Part shown: in pieces, positions 18,536-27,099 of the stretch
Position numbering within the stretch: the first letter of the stretch is position 1
Layout of the letters: every line of letters begins with the position of its first letter
Assembly: GCA_009926865.1 (NCBI GenBank)
Contig: RFOD01000003.1
Span: forward strand, 22,357-86,356
Direction of reading: 5' to 3'
Length of the DNA stretch: 64,000 nt
From: Gammaproteobacteria bacterium
GTDB taxonomy: Bacteria > Pseudomonadota > Gammaproteobacteria > Steroidobacterales > Steroidobacteraceae
Notes under the pieces: model-generated
What the model saw: the letters and a program-made list of their open reading frames with translations, nothing else
Told to the model about the DNA's origin: nothing
The model's database searches: none
Position numbers and translations under genes: made by a program

Positions 18536-19770
18536 TCCAACGTCGTCACAGCGTGATGACTGAAATCGGCGGCATACGTCTGGGCGGCGATGCGCCGATC
18601 GTCGTGCAATCCATGACCAACACCGATACCGCTGATGTCGCAAGCACAGTACAACAAGTGCGGGCGCTCGCCCGTGCAGGCTCGGAGATTGTTCGGGTCA
18701 CCGTCAACACAGAGGAAGCGGCTGCTGCGGTACCGCATATTCGCGATCAGCTAGCGGCCCAAAATATCCATGTGCCGCTGGTGGGTGATTTTCACTTCAA
18801 TGGTCATAAATTATTGAAGGCGCACCCGGCTTGCGCTGAGGCGCTTGCTAAATACCGTATCAATCCTGGCAATGTGGGGCGAGGCAGTAAACGCGACCCC
18901 CAATTTGCGGAAATGATCGAAATGGCTTGCCACTATCAAAAACCGGTACGGATCGGCGTCAACTGGGGCAGCCTCGATAGCGATTTGTTGACGCGGATGA
19001 TGGATGAGAACAACGCGCTTACCGAACCGCACAGCGCCAATGAGGTGATGCGCGCTGCGGTGGTGGAGTCTTGCCTACAAAGCGCGGCGCGCGCCGAGCA
19101 ATTAGGGCAATCGCACGACGCCATCGTGCTGTCGGCGAAAGTGAGTGGCGTACAAGATTTGATTGCCATCTATACGGACCTTGCGGCGCGCTGCGATTAC
19201 CCCTTGCACTTGGGTCTTACTGAAGCGGGTATGGGGAGCAAGGGCATTGTCGCCTCGACGGCGGGGATCGGCGTCCTGTTGCAGGCGGGTATCGGTGACA
19301 CGATTCGCGTCTCATTAACGCCTGAGCCCGGCGGCGATCGCACCAACGAAGTCATCGTCGCTCAAGAGATCCTGCAGACCATGGGTCTACGCTCGTTCGT
19401 CCCGATGGTAATCGCCTGTCCTGGCTGCGGTCGCACTACGAGTACCTATTTTCAGGAACTCGCGCAATCCATTCAGAGTCATATCCGACATCGGATGCCA
19501 GAGTGGCGTAAGCAGTACGTGGGCGTCGAAGACATGAACGTCGCGGTCATGGGCTGTGTCGTCAACGGTCCCGGCGAGAGCAAACACGCCAACATCGGCA
19601 TCAGTCTTCCTGGCACGGGTGAGCGCCCCGTTGCGCCCGTCTATGAAGATGGCGAAAAGACGGTCACCCTCAAAGGGGATCATATCGCCGAAGAGTTCCA
19701 ACAACTGGTAGAGGCCTATGTGGCGAGGCGTTACCCAACACGCAACGGGACAGAAAGCACCACTCGGTAA
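18532..19770 (+). CDS. ispG: 4-hydroxy-3-methylbut-2-enyl-diphosphate synthase
   Basis: IspG (GcpE) carries out the penultimate step of the MEP isoprenoid pathway with a [4Fe-4S] cluster. In 412 residues: N-terminal [17 protein letters not shown], and the cluster cysteines in ACPGCGRT and [12 protein letters not shown]. The ATG overlaps the DUF885 stop as ATGA, so ispG translation may be coupled to that gene. It is followed 20 bases later by phhB. Confidence 0.97.
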   Translation: MIQRRHSVMTEIGGIRLGGDAPIVVQSMTNTDTADVASTVQQVRALARAGSEIVRVTVNTEEAAAAVPHIRDQLAAQNIHVPLVGDFHFNGHKLLKAHPACAEALAKYRINPGNVGRGSKRDPQFAEMIEMACHYQKPVRIGVNWGSLDSDLLTRMMDENNALTEPHSANEVMRAAVVESCLQSAARAEQLGQSHDAIVLSAKVSGVQDLIAIYTDLAARCDYPLHLGLTEAGMGSKGIVASTAGIGVLLQAGIGDTIRVSLTPEPGGDRTNEVIVAQEILQTMGLRSFVPMVIACPGCGRTTSTYFQELAQSIQSHIRHRMPEWRKQYVGVEDMNVAVMGCVVNGPGESKHANIGISLPGTGERPVAPVYEDGEKTVTLKGDHIAEEFQQLVEAYVARRYPTRNGTESTTR

Positions 19771-19790
19771 CCGGACGTTAAGGAAGCATT

Positions 19791-20123
19791 ATGGAGTCAC
19801 TCACCGAAAAAAAATGCCTACCCTGTGAGGGAGGTGTCCCCCCCTTACCGGCCGAGCAATGCGCTCGCTTACTCAGCAAACTCGCACCGGGCTGGCGACT
19901 CTCACCCGATGGTACCGAGTTACAGCGCGAATACACCTTCAAAGATTTTTATCGGACGATGAGCTTCGTCAATGCCCTCGCCCATGTCGCCAACAGCGAA
20001 GACCATCACCCTGATCTGGCGATCGGCTACAACTACTGCCGCGTGCGATACACGACCCATGCCGTGGGCGGGCTAACGGAAAACGACTTTATCTGCGCAG
20101 CCAAGATCGATCGCTTGGTTTGA
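19791..20123 (+). CDS. phhB: Pterin-4a-carbinolamine dehydratase
   Basis: PhhB dehydrates 4a-hydroxytetrahydropterin, regenerating the cofactor of aromatic amino-acid hydroxylases; the same fold can also act in pterin recycling generally. The 110 residues carry the active-site EDHHPDL and YTTHAVGGLTENDF. AAGGAAGC precedes the ATG. No phenylalanine hydroxylase gene is in the window. The last 35 bases overlap the convergent ubiI end. Confidence 0.94.
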   Translation: MESLTEKKCLPCEGGVPPLPAEQCARLLSKLAPGWRLSPDGTELQREYTFKDFYRTMSFVNALAHVANSEDHHPDLAIGYNYCRVRYTTHAVGGLTENDFICAAKIDRLV

Positions 20124-21363
20124 GTCGGGCGGCCTGCGGAACCTTCTCGCCGAGGCCCAAGGCCTCGCGAGCAAAGATTTTTCGTAACCATGGGCTCTGC
20201 CCCACCCAGCCCATGCCGCGCTCGGCCAGCTGACCCAAGGGATCACCCCCAAACGCGAGTAAGCGATTGAAAGCTTCCATTGAAAGCGCCATGGCGACGT
20301 TTTCACCTTGTCTCTGACGCTGATATCGGCGTAATACGCGCTCAGCGCCAGGGTCCTCCCCTTCACGCTTGGCGTGTAAAATTACTTCCGCCAAGGTCGC
20401 AGCATCCATCAGGCCAAGATTTGCGCCTTGTCCTGCTAATGGGTGGATGATGTGGGCCGCATCACCCACTAGCGCGATACGTTCCCGGACGTAATCTTCG
20501 GTCATACTCCGACGTAGCGGAAAACTACGCCGCTCACTCATGAGGGTCAGCTGACCTAGAACCGCACCACTGGCAGCGGTGAGCTCAGCGACAAAATCTG
20601 CTGCCGACAAAGACAACATGTGTTCGGCACGATCACGCGGCAACGACCACACCAAAGAAACCTTGTGCGCGCCGCCCTCGTCATCTGTCAGAGGTAGCAA
20701 GGCCAGCGTACCTGCGCCCGAGAAGCGCTGCCAAGCTGTCGCCTCATGTGGACGCTCGCAGCGTAGATTGGCGACAACAGCTATCTGCTGATAGTCCTGC
20801 GCCTCGAGCGAGAGGCTAGCGGCCCGTCTGGCCATGGACCCCGCTCCGTCTGCCCCGATGACGACTTTTGCTTGGAGCTGACAGTCTCCCTCTGGGGACT
20901 GACCTCGCAAACGCACGGAGTCCGGCAGAAAATCAAGCTCTGTGACCTCAACCTGTCGAACGTCTCCACCCGACTCTTTGAGCGCTTCGAAGGCGGCCCA
21001 TTGCAGGGCTGAATTCGAAACCATACACCCTAAATTTGGTTCAGCTAACTCTGCGGCATCAAAGGTCAGCGAACCCTCTTCACGGGCCGCACCGCTTGCA
21101 GGCCATACATGCATCCGCTCATAGGGCGTGACCGCATAATGCGTCGACCGCAAAGACTCCCAAGCCCCCGCGGAACGTAAAATGCGTTCGCTTGCGCGCG
21201 ACAACGCGAATACCCGCACATCTTCTGAGGCAGGCACAGGACTCGGCAGGTGACGCTCCAACAACACCACGCTGAGTGGCGATTGACTACCGCGACGCAA
21301 GAGTGCGCCGAGCACTGCACCAACCGGCCCACCACCGATGATTGCAACATCACAGCGTTCCAT
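20089..21363 (-). CDS. ubiI: UbiI/UbiF-type FAD-dependent ubiquinone hydroxylase
   Basis: An aerobic FAD monooxygenase of ubiquinone synthesis (424 residues). Rossmann motif VAIIGGGPVGAVLGAL at the N-terminus, DVRVFALSRAS, VIGADGAGSMARR, and the FAD-binding GDAAHIIHPLAGQGANLGLMDA near residue 300. The name ubiI rests on the pepP-ubiH-ubiI order shared with E. coli; the site hydroxylated (C5 or another) cannot be proved by sequence. The ATG shares one base with the ubiH stop (TGATG). The frame extends 25 codons upstream inside ubiH but lacks similarity there. Confidence 0.88.
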   Translation of the reverse strand: MERCDVAIIGGGPVGAVLGALLRRGSQSPLSVVLLERHLPSPVPASEDVRVFALSRASERILRSAGAWESLRSTHYAVTPYERMHVWPASGAAREEGSLTFDAAELAEPNLGCMVSNSALQWAAFEALKESGGDVRQVEVTELDFLPDSVRLRGQSPEGDCQLQAKVVIGADGAGSMARRAASLSLEAQDYQQIAVVANLRCERPHEATAWQRFSGAGTLALLPLTDDEGGAHKVSLVWSLPRDRAEHMLSLSAADFVAELTAASGAVLGQLTLMSERRSFPLRRSMTEDYVRERIALVGDAAHIIHPLAGQGANLGLMDAATLAEVILHAKREGEDPGAERVLRRYQRQRQGENVAMALSMEAFNRLLAFGGDPLGQLAERGMGWVGQSPWLRKIFAREALGLGEKVPQAARLKPSDRSWLRR

Positions 21364-22628
21364 CACGGTTGCCCCGATACCCCTGTCCGCAAACGATCGC
21401 CACGAGCCAGCCGCGGCATTTCTTTGGCAAACCCCCAACTCAGACGGGACATGGCTTGTTTAGCCTGCGGCGATAGATCAAATAATAGTAGCGCCAAGTC
21501 CCGTAACGCGGGGACGAGCGGGTCTTCACGAGAAAATACCTTGACCAAGCCATCAGTGAAACGCGTGATGCCGGTCCGGTCACGCTCGCGTGCCTCGGCA
21601 TAGGCCAAGAGCGCCTGCGACAGTACCGCTGCATCGCCTACTGACTGCTGCGACTGCGCGCTCAAGACCTCAGCGAGTGTCGCTGCATCACGTAAGCCGA
21701 GATTGAAGCCCTGACCAGCGACCGGATGCAGTGCTTGCGCTGCGTTACCGATTAATACCCGGCGAGGGCCCACAATCTGTGGCGCTCGCGAAAGTTTCAA
21801 GGGATAAGTCTGTCGTTTGCCAGCGCGTAACAGGCGACCAATTCGCCAGCCGAACTGCTGCTGAAGAGCGGCCAAGAAATCCTGCTCGTCGAGCGCCAGC
21901 ACGCGCTCAGCCTCCGCTGGGTCGAGCGTCCAAACAACACCGTAATGTCCACCGACAAGCGGTAGCACGGCAAACGGCCCGCGCGACGTAAAGCGCTCAT
22001 AGGCAGTGCCATCGGCTGGGCGAGAGGTTTGCACATGCGCGATCAGCGCTGTCTGACCGTAATCTTCAACCTCTGCGGGTAAACCCGCCGAGGCGCGCAC
22101 CAAGGACTTTGCGCCATCCGCGCCAATCACCAACTTCGCGAGGACGGGAGCGCCCGTATCGGTGTGTACGATCAGGCCGTCATCCACCTCCTCAATCTGA
22201 GTGCAGACAGCCGGTCGTCTAAGATCCAAGTCTGGTAACTCACTCAAGCGGGCTTGCAGCGCAGCACCCAACTGCCGATTGGTTACGACATAACCAAACG
22301 CCTCAAGATCATGCTCTCGACAGTCTAAGCGTGCGAAGCCAAAGCGGCCGGCATCGGATACATGGATACGTCGAATAGGAGCCGCATGCGGGCTGATCAT
22401 CGACCACACCCCCAGCGTCTCAAAGATTTTTCGGCTACCGTTACCTAGGGCTGTGGTGCGATCATCAAAACTCGGCTGTTGACTCGCATCGGGGGTAACA
22501 CCCTCGATCATCAGCATCGATAAACCACTACCGGAGAGGGCGATCGCGAGACTCGCGCCAACGAGGCCGCCGCCGATCATCACCACATCCGCGCGGTGCC
22601 AGCTGGATTCTTGCGTCGAGCGGCTCAT
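21363..22628 (-). CDS. ubiH: 2-octaprenyl-6-methoxyphenol hydroxylase
   Basis: UbiH hydroxylates the ring of the ubiquinone precursor at C1 using FAD, NADPH and oxygen. The 421 residues include VVMIGGGLVGASLAIAL, FDDRTTALGNGSRKI (the UbiH/Coq6 DxRT-type motif), VIGADGAKSLVR and GNAAQALHPVAGQGFNLGLRD. It follows pepP with an ATGA overlap and is joined to ubiI by TGATG; the three form a coupled operon. Confidence 0.93.
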   Translation of the reverse strand: MSRSTQESSWHRADVVMIGGGLVGASLAIALSGSGLSMLMIEGVTPDASQQPSFDDRTTALGNGSRKIFETLGVWSMISPHAAPIRRIHVSDAGRFGFARLDCREHDLEAFGYVVTNRQLGAALQARLSELPDLDLRRPAVCTQIEEVDDGLIVHTDTGAPVLAKLVIGADGAKSLVRASAGLPAEVEDYGQTALIAHVQTSRPADGTAYERFTSRGPFAVLPLVGGHYGVVWTLDPAEAERVLALDEQDFLAALQQQFGWRIGRLLRAGKRQTYPLKLSRAPQIVGPRRVLIGNAAQALHPVAGQGFNLGLRDAATLAEVLSAQSQQSVGDAAVLSQALLAYAEARERDRTGITRFTDGLVKVFSREDPLVPALRDLALLLFDLSPQAKQAMSRLSWGFAKEMPRLARGDRLRTGVSGQP

Positions 22629-24043
22629 GCTACCGCGCGTCGCCCACTCGGAGGCGACTCAGACGACTGCGCCATAAGATGCTCAATCGCCGCGGTCTCT
22701 TTGGGGACCCCTTCCGTTAAGACTTCGCAGCCCTCGCGGGTAACCAAGACGTCATCCTCAATGCGAATACCCAGCCCCCGCAACTCAGCCGGTACCCCGC
22801 GCGCACCCGGCGGAATATAAAGCCCCGGCTCAATGGTCAGCACCATACCGGGCTCAAGGACCCGCCACTCTTCGCCAATTTTGTAATCGCCTGCATCATG
22901 CACATCCAGTCCCAACCAGTGGCCCGTACGATGCATATAAAACCGACGATATGCCTGTGATTTGATCAGACTCGCGACGCGACCTTTGAGCAATCCGAGC
23001 CGCACCATGCCTGCGGTGAGCACCTGCACGGCGACGTCATGGGGATGATTCCAATCATGGCCTGGCCGTACGGACTCGATGGATGCGAGATTGGCCTCGA
23101 GCACCACGTTGTAGGCGGCGCGCTGAGCATCCGTGAAACGCCCATTCACTGGAAACGTGCGAGTGATATCGGAGGCATAGCCTTGTAACTCGCAACCGGC
23201 ATCGATCAGCAATAAATCCCCGTCGCGCAGCACATCCGCATTTTCGTGGTAGTGCAAAATGCAGCCGTTCGCTCCACCCCCCACGATCGGCAGATATGAA
23301 ATATCCGCCTGCGCCATCATGAACTCGTGCCGCAACTCAGCGGCTACCTCATATTCATAACGTCCTGGGGCGCAAAAGCGCATCGCGCGACAATGAGCCG
23401 CCGCCGCAATCTGGGCTGAGCGCCGCATCAGTTGTACTTCCGAGCGACTTTTAAATAAGCGCATTTCATGGAGCGGATGCTCGAGCGCTACCATTTCATA
23501 GGGGGCGTGTCGACCATGCTTAGCCTGCGCGCGGAGGTTATTCACCCAGCTCACTAAGCGCTGGTCAAAATCGCGCTGAACCCCCATGGTGTAGTACACC
23601 TTGTCACGCCCTTCCAATAAGCCCGGCAAAATGTCATCGATGTCATTGATGGGGAAAGCATCATCGGCCCCATAATCGCGACGCGCTCCGGCAGGACCGG
23701 CTCGTCGACCGTCCCAGGTTTCACGCGCGGGGTCGCGATCTCGAACAAACAACAAGTACCGTCCTTGGGAGCGCCCCGGCACTAATACCGCTACCGACTC
23801 GGGCTCATGGAAGCCAGTGAGATACCAAAAATTACTATCCTGTCGGTAAGGATGCTCCACATCGCTATTACGCATTTGCAAAGCAGCTGCCGGAAGGATA
23901 GCAATTGAGTCGCGCCCCATCAGACGCATCAACTGACGCCGACGACGCGCAAACTCATCACGCGGGATCCGCACAAGCGATGGCGCCGATCCGCGCGCTG
24001 CCGAAGCAATACGTGAGCGGCTTTTAGTGGAGCGGCTGGCCAT
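22625..24043 (-). CDS. pepP: Xaa-Pro aminopeptidase
   Basis: PepP removes an N-terminal residue preceding proline; a dinuclear Mn enzyme of the pita-bread fold. Metal ligands visible: DAGCELQGYASDITRTF (two Asp), GHWLGLDVHD (His), EPGLYIPPG (Glu) and IRIEDDVLV (Glu). The 472-residue start at 24043 gives a basic leader before the family N-domain; the frame opens 22 codons earlier inside ygfB. Overlaps the ygfB end by 20 bases. The ygfB-pepP-ubiH-ubiI order matches E. coli. Confidence 0.94.
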   Translation of the reverse strand: MASRSTKSRSRIASAARGSAPSLVRIPRDEFARRRRQLMRLMGRDSIAILPAAALQMRNSDVEHPYRQDSNFWYLTGFHEPESVAVLVPGRSQGRYLLFVRDRDPARETWDGRRAGPAGARRDYGADDAFPINDIDDILPGLLEGRDKVYYTMGVQRDFDQRLVSWVNNLRAQAKHGRHAPYEMVALEHPLHEMRLFKSRSEVQLMRRSAQIAAAAHCRAMRFCAPGRYEYEVAAELRHEFMMAQADISYLPIVGGGANGCILHYHENADVLRDGDLLLIDAGCELQGYASDITRTFPVNGRFTDAQRAAYNVVLEANLASIESVRPGHDWNHPHDVAVQVLTAGMVRLGLLKGRVASLIKSQAYRRFYMHRTGHWLGLDVHDAGDYKIGEEWRVLEPGMVLTIEPGLYIPPGARGVPAELRGLGIRIEDDVLVTREGCEVLTEGVPKETAAIEHLMAQSSESPPSGRRAVA

Positions 24044-24605
24044 CGTCACGCGCCGAAGGGTCAGCCATATTTCGATAGTCAGCGAGCTCTTCAAATAATA
24101 ACTGCACACCGACTCTGACGAACTCTACGAGCTCAGTGTAGGCTTGCTCGTTGTCTTCGACGGACGCTTCCGTATCAATGCCCACCTGGGTGATCGCCGT
24201 GAGGTCATGGATGATTTCCGCCGCCTCCGTGGATAAATGCTCAGGCTGCGGCAAGGGGTTGGAACCGAGTCCATATAAGAACCCCTGACACCACTCACCC
24301 AGTGCCTGCGCGCGATCCGCCACCGCCGACTCGTCATCCGGCAACAAAAGCTGAAACTCAAGACCACCTTGATCGAGCGCGTATCGCGTCCACTCGTAAA
24401 CGGATGCCATGGACGATTCTGCGGCGCCTGCCTGGCCCTCCGCAAACACCTCTCTCAGCCAGTCCGTCAGGGCCCAAGCATTCGAGCCACATAGCGCACC
24501 CGCCAGCGTTCCATGCGCCTCCGGTAAATCAGCGAGGGCGCGAGCGGCCCCCAGTTGGTGTTCAATCTCATCGAAATTCGGTGTCGCCATGGCGCAATTA
24601 TGCAT
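24024..24605 (-). CDS. ygfB: UPF0149 (YgfB) family protein
   Basis: A 193-residue YgfB protein. Seen: DLPEAHGTLAGALCG near residue 26 and FLYGLG near 107, typical UPF0149 landmarks, and an acidic overall composition. In Pseudomonas, YgfB has been linked to regulation of ampDh3 and beta-lactam resistance; its role here is unknown. GAGGTCAGCTC precedes the first ATG, supporting that start over the ATG 15 bases later. It heads the pepP-ubiH-ubiI operon and is divergent from the ZapB-like gene. Confidence 0.9.
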   Translation of the reverse strand: MHNCAMATPNFDEIEHQLGAARALADLPEAHGTLAGALCGSNAWALTDWLREVFAEGQAGAAESSMASVYEWTRYALDQGGLEFQLLLPDDESAVADRAQALGEWCQGFLYGLGSNPLPQPEHLSTEAAEIIHDLTAITQVGIDTEASVEDNEQAYTELVEFVRVGVQLLFEELADYRNMADPSARDDGQPLH

Positions 24606-24658
24606 GAGCTGACCTCGAATCCATTGATCGGCGGGAGGACAGGCCTATAATTTTAAAA

Positions 24659-24895
24659 ATGAGCGATAAGCCCACCACAGACAAAAGCGCCCTCGAAGCC
24701 GAGCTTCGTCGCCTAGAGCGACAAATCGACGAACTGCTGTCGGCATTGGCCGCCTTGCACGAAGAGAACCGCGCACTGCGTCATCGGCAAGAATCGCTAT
24801 CGAACGAAAAAGCGGCGTTGCTACAACGAAACGAGCAAGCGCGCACACGGGTTGAAGCCATGATTGGCCGACTCAAGACCTTGGAGCAAGGCTGA
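24659..24895 (+). CDS. ZapB-like coiled-coil protein (TIGR02449 type)
   Basis: A 78-residue, almost wholly coiled-coil protein: heptad Leu pattern from LEAELRRLERQIDELLSAL through RVEAMIGRLKTLEQ. Proteins of this type occur just upstream of zapA in many gammaproteobacteria and resemble ZapB, which links ZapA and Z-ring to MatP, but sequence evidence for function is mainly context. Stop and zapA start share one base (TGATG), indicating coupled expression. Confidence 0.82.
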   Translation: MSDKPTTDKSALEAELRRLERQIDELLSALAALHEENRALRHRQESLSNEKAALLQRNEQARTRVEAMIGRLKTLEQG

Positions 24896-25218
24896 TGAGC
24901 GACGCAGGCAAAGATGTCGCACGAGTAAGCGTGCGGATCCTGGAAAAAGAATATGTGGTCGCCTGTCCGATCAATGAACGCTCGGCCCTCCTCGATTCTG
25001 CCGAACTCGTCGATCGCCGGCTGCGAGATATTCGCGAGAGCGGCAAAGTGGTTGGCTTAGATCGCATGGCGGTCATGACGGCCTTAAACCTCGCGCATGA
25101 CTCGCTGAAGGTTCAGCAACAAGAGAACGAACTCGAGCAGGCGGCAGTTCAGCGGGTGCGCATCATGCGTGAGCGTATCGAGACCGAGCTCGCCAAGCTC
25201 AAGCAGCTTGAGCTTTGA
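24895..25218 (+). CDS. zapA: Cell division protein ZapA
   Basis: ZapA binds and bundles FtsZ filaments. The 107 residues show the VSVRILEKEYVVACP beta strand region, LLDSAELVDRRLRDIRESGKVVG, RMAVMTALNLAHDSL, and a C-terminal coiled coil. It is followed by the 6S RNA gene and ygfA, as in E. coli. Confidence 0.94.
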   Translation: MSDAGKDVARVSVRILEKEYVVACPINERSALLDSAELVDRRLRDIRESGKVVGLDRMAVMTALNLAHDSLKVQQQENELEQAAVQRVRIMRERIETELAKLKQLEL

Positions 25219-25288
25219 CCCTCATTTAATCGTCGCTACCATCGTGGCAACACACGATCCTAGCGACTCGTGAACTGTTGTAGAGTGT

Positions 25289-25486
25289 GGGAGCGTCGCC
25301 TGCGGTGTTCGATAGTGGATCGGGTTACCTCTCGACCCTAAGTTGGAACTCCCAGGGGCATCAGGGCTTGCTGGCATCATTGTGCATGTCCGCCACTGGC
25401 GGAAAGCCTTACTTGCCGCAGTCCGCCCCACTTGTTGCTCTGTGTCGAGAGCAACGGTTCACACCGGCACAGGCGGGCGACGCCCT
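25289..25486 (+). ncRNA. ssrS: 6S RNA
   Basis: A roughly 198-base region without a credible ORF between zapA and ygfA, exactly where ssrS lies in gammaproteobacteria. The ends can form a closing stem: GCGTCGC (25293-25299) pairs with GCGACGC (25477-25483). CGCCTGCGGTGTTCG near the 5' end and the 3' hairpin TTGCTCTGTGTCGAGAGCAA followed by CGGTTCACACC match the family pattern. 6S RNA binds the housekeeping RNA polymerase in stationary phase. Ends are approximate. A TTTT run follows at 25486. Confidence 0.85.
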
Positions 25487-25492
25487 TTTCTT

Positions 25493-26098
25493 ATGTCCCA
25501 AATCGATTTGATACGCGAACGTCGCGCGCTCCGTACTGCACTGCGGGCGCGGCGGCAACGACTCACCGAGTCGACCCGCCGAGAGACGGCTGACGCTATT
25601 TCTCGAGAGATTGCCCGCGCAGGTTGGTTAAGGGCGGGCAAACGCGTTGGCGTTTATCTTGCTACGGCTGAAGAGATTTCCTGTGCGGCATTAATGACGC
25701 TTGCGATGGAACGACACTGTCGACTTTTCTTGCCAAAGATCATTGATCATCGACAGCACCGAATGTGCTTCACCCCGATGGGCGCGCACTACCGACGCAA
25801 TCGTTACGGCATCCTTGAGCCTGCGGGCTCACAACGTGTGCGAACGCGAGAGCTACAACTCATTTTTGTTCCGCTCGTTGGCTTTGATGCTCGGGGACAA
25901 CGCATGGGGATGGGAGGCGGCTACTACGACCGAGCACTGTCGTGGCGTCTCTCTGGCACCATCGCGACACCACGCATCATTGGTATTGCGCACTCCTCGC
26001 AACGCGTGGAAGTCTTACCGGCCTCAACCACCGACGTACCGCTCGATGCGGTGGTAACCGAGCTTGGAATTGAAACCTTTCGATTATGCGCGCCATGA
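25493..26098 (+). CDS. ygfA: 5-formyltetrahydrofolate cyclo-ligase
   Basis: Converts 5-formyl-THF to 5,10-methenyl-THF with ATP. In 201 residues: basic N-terminal R-x4-R-x3-R helix, VGVYLATAEEI, FVPLVGFDARGQRMGMGGGYYDRAL with the MGGGYYDR substrate loop. The frame is open from 25343, but that extension reads through the 6S RNA and is rejected. Co-transcription with ssrS is known in E. coli and the spacing (seven bases) fits here. Confidence 0.93.
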   Translation: MSQIDLIRERRALRTALRARRQRLTESTRRETADAISREIARAGWLRAGKRVGVYLATAEEISCAALMTLAMERHCRLFLPKIIDHRQHRMCFTPMGAHYRRNRYGILEPAGSQRVRTRELQLIFVPLVGFDARGQRMGMGGGYYDRALSWRLSGTIATPRIIGIAHSSQRVEVLPASTTDVPLDAVVTELGIETFRLCAP

Positions 26099-26138
26099 GT
26101 TTCTTTCATCATCGCAGCACTGAGGCAGGAGGCCACCG

Positions 26139-26603
26139 ATGAACTATTGGTTGATGAAATCTGAACCGTCCACCTTCAGTATTGATGCTTTATCCGCGGC
26201 GCCCAAACAACAAACTTTCTGGGATGGCGTGCGCAATTACCAAGTTCGCAACATGATGCGTGACGACATGAAAGTCGGTGATTTAGCCTATTTTTACCAT
26301 TCCAGCTGCGATGAGCCCGGTATTACAGGCGTCGTCAAAATCGTTCGCGGTGCTTACCCTGATCACACCGCTTTTGATCCCAAGGATCCGCATTTTGATG
26401 CGGACTCGAAACCGGATGCGCCGCGTTGGTTAATGGTTGATGTGCAACTTCAGCAGCGCTTCAGTCGCATCATCACGCTTGATGAGTTACGAAAACACGC
26501 CGATAAAAAACTGAAAGACATGCTGCTACTCAAACGCGGCAATCGACTTTCCATCACGCCAGTCTCAGCTGCGCATTGGAAGTTCATCATGTCATTAGCC
26601 TGA
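26139..26603 (+). CDS. EVE domain-containing protein
   Basis: A 154-residue protein that is almost entirely one EVE domain, related to PUA/YTH folds that read modified nucleotides. Seen: YWLMKSEPSTFSIDAL, WDGVRNYQVRNMMRD, GDLAYFYHSSCDEPGITGVVKI, and DPKDPHFD. The ligand is unknown for bacterial stand-alone members. AGGAGG precedes the ATG. It lies 40 bases after ygfA and may share its transcript. Confidence 0.9.
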   Translation: MNYWLMKSEPSTFSIDALSAAPKQQTFWDGVRNYQVRNMMRDDMKVGDLAYFYHSSCDEPGITGVVKIVRGAYPDHTAFDPKDPHFDADSKPDAPRWLMVDVQLQQRFSRIITLDELRKHADKKLKDMLLLKRGNRLSITPVSAAHWKFIMSLA

Positions 26604-26698
26604 ATCGCCTCATCAGTCTTCACACTCAACTCGCTCACTACGAGTTTGATCAATGAAGGGGCCTAACCCATCCACGGTCGTGAGTCCAGCCCTATTGC

Positions 26699-26726
26699 TT
26701 GTTTTTTACTTCGGCGTGTATATACT
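26699..26726 (+). promoter_or_regulatory. Promoter of the H1-like gene
   Basis: TTGTTT (26699-26704), a 16-base spacer and TATACT (26721-26726) form a good sigma-70 type promoter about 35 bases before the start codon of the lysine/alanine-rich gene. The gene thus has its own promoter and its own terminator. Confidence 0.6.
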
Positions 26727-26760
26727 CGCCCTCGGACTAACCCGTAACTGGAGATAACAC

Positions 26761-26946
26761 ATGGCCAAGGCCAAGAAGAAAGCGAAAGCTAAGGTAGCCA
26801 CCAAAGCGAAAGCTAAAGTGAAGACCAAAGCAAAAGCCAAAGTGAAGACGAAGGCGAAGGCGAAGGCGAAGGCGAAGGCAGCCCCTAAGGCAAAAGCCAA
26901 AGCCAAGAAGAAGGCCACCAAAAAAACGGCGGCCAAGAAGAAGTAA
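26761..26946 (+). CDS. Lysine/alanine-rich histone H1-like protein
   Basis: A 61-residue protein made almost only of Lys and Ala with some Thr, Val and Pro, in KAKAK repeats, like the tail of histone H1 or of AlgP. It should bind DNA or RNA non-specifically by charge. CTGGAGATAACAC precedes the ATG, there is a strong promoter upstream, and two terminators follow, so it is a real, monocistronic, probably well-expressed gene. The DNA carries hexamer repeats that could vary in number. Nucleoid compaction is the likely role, by analogy. Confidence 0.8.
   Translation: MAKAKKKAKAKVATKAKAKVKTKAKAKVKTKAKAKAKAKAAPKAKAKAKKKATKKTAAKKK
26851..26880 (+). repeat. Tandem hexamer repeat within the H1-like gene
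   Basis: AAGGCG repeats nearly five times without interruption, encoding Lys-Ala pairs. It is part of a longer imperfect AARGCN repeat across the gene. Unit loss or gain would keep the frame, changing only length. Confidence 0.85.
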
Positions 26947-26962
26947 GATTCGAGAGAATCCT

Positions 26963-26998
26963 AGCGGGTGAGATCAAAAATCCACCCGCTTTCTTCTT
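26963..26998 (+). terminator. Intrinsic terminator after the H1-like gene
   Basis: An 8-bp stem AGCGGGTG/CACCCGCT with a 12-base loop, followed by TTCTTCTT. It lies 17 bases after the H1-like stop codon. Confidence 0.75.
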
Positions 26999-27004
26999 AA
27001 ACGA

Positions 27005-27034
27005 GATGCCCGCGCAAGCGGGCATCTTCGTTTT
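27005..27034 (+). terminator. Second intrinsic terminator (GCAA tetraloop)
   Basis: A perfect 9-bp stem GATGCCCGC/GCGGGCATC closed by a GCAA tetraloop, then TTCGTTTT. It backs up the terminator just upstream and isolates the H1-like gene from rpiA. Confidence 0.8.
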
Positions 27035-27099
27035 CGGGGCTCGCGTAAGATAATGTCTATACGTCTCACCACATCAATCCCCACCGCACTCTTATCGGG

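Noticed and set aside
25343..25492. 50-codon N-terminal extension of ygfA
   Set aside because: It reads through the 6S RNA and has no similarity to the cyclo-ligase family; the ATG at 25493 fits the family.
26706..26936. Antisense hydrophobic ORF (Ala/Phe repeats) over the H1-like gene
   Set aside because: It is the reverse complement of Lys-Ala codons; the apparent membrane protein is an artefact of the repeat.
26963..27034. Two hairpins as a repeat element or attenuator of rpiA
   Set aside because: Each has a stem and T-tract of a simple terminator and they lie after the H1-like stop; nothing couples them to rpiA.
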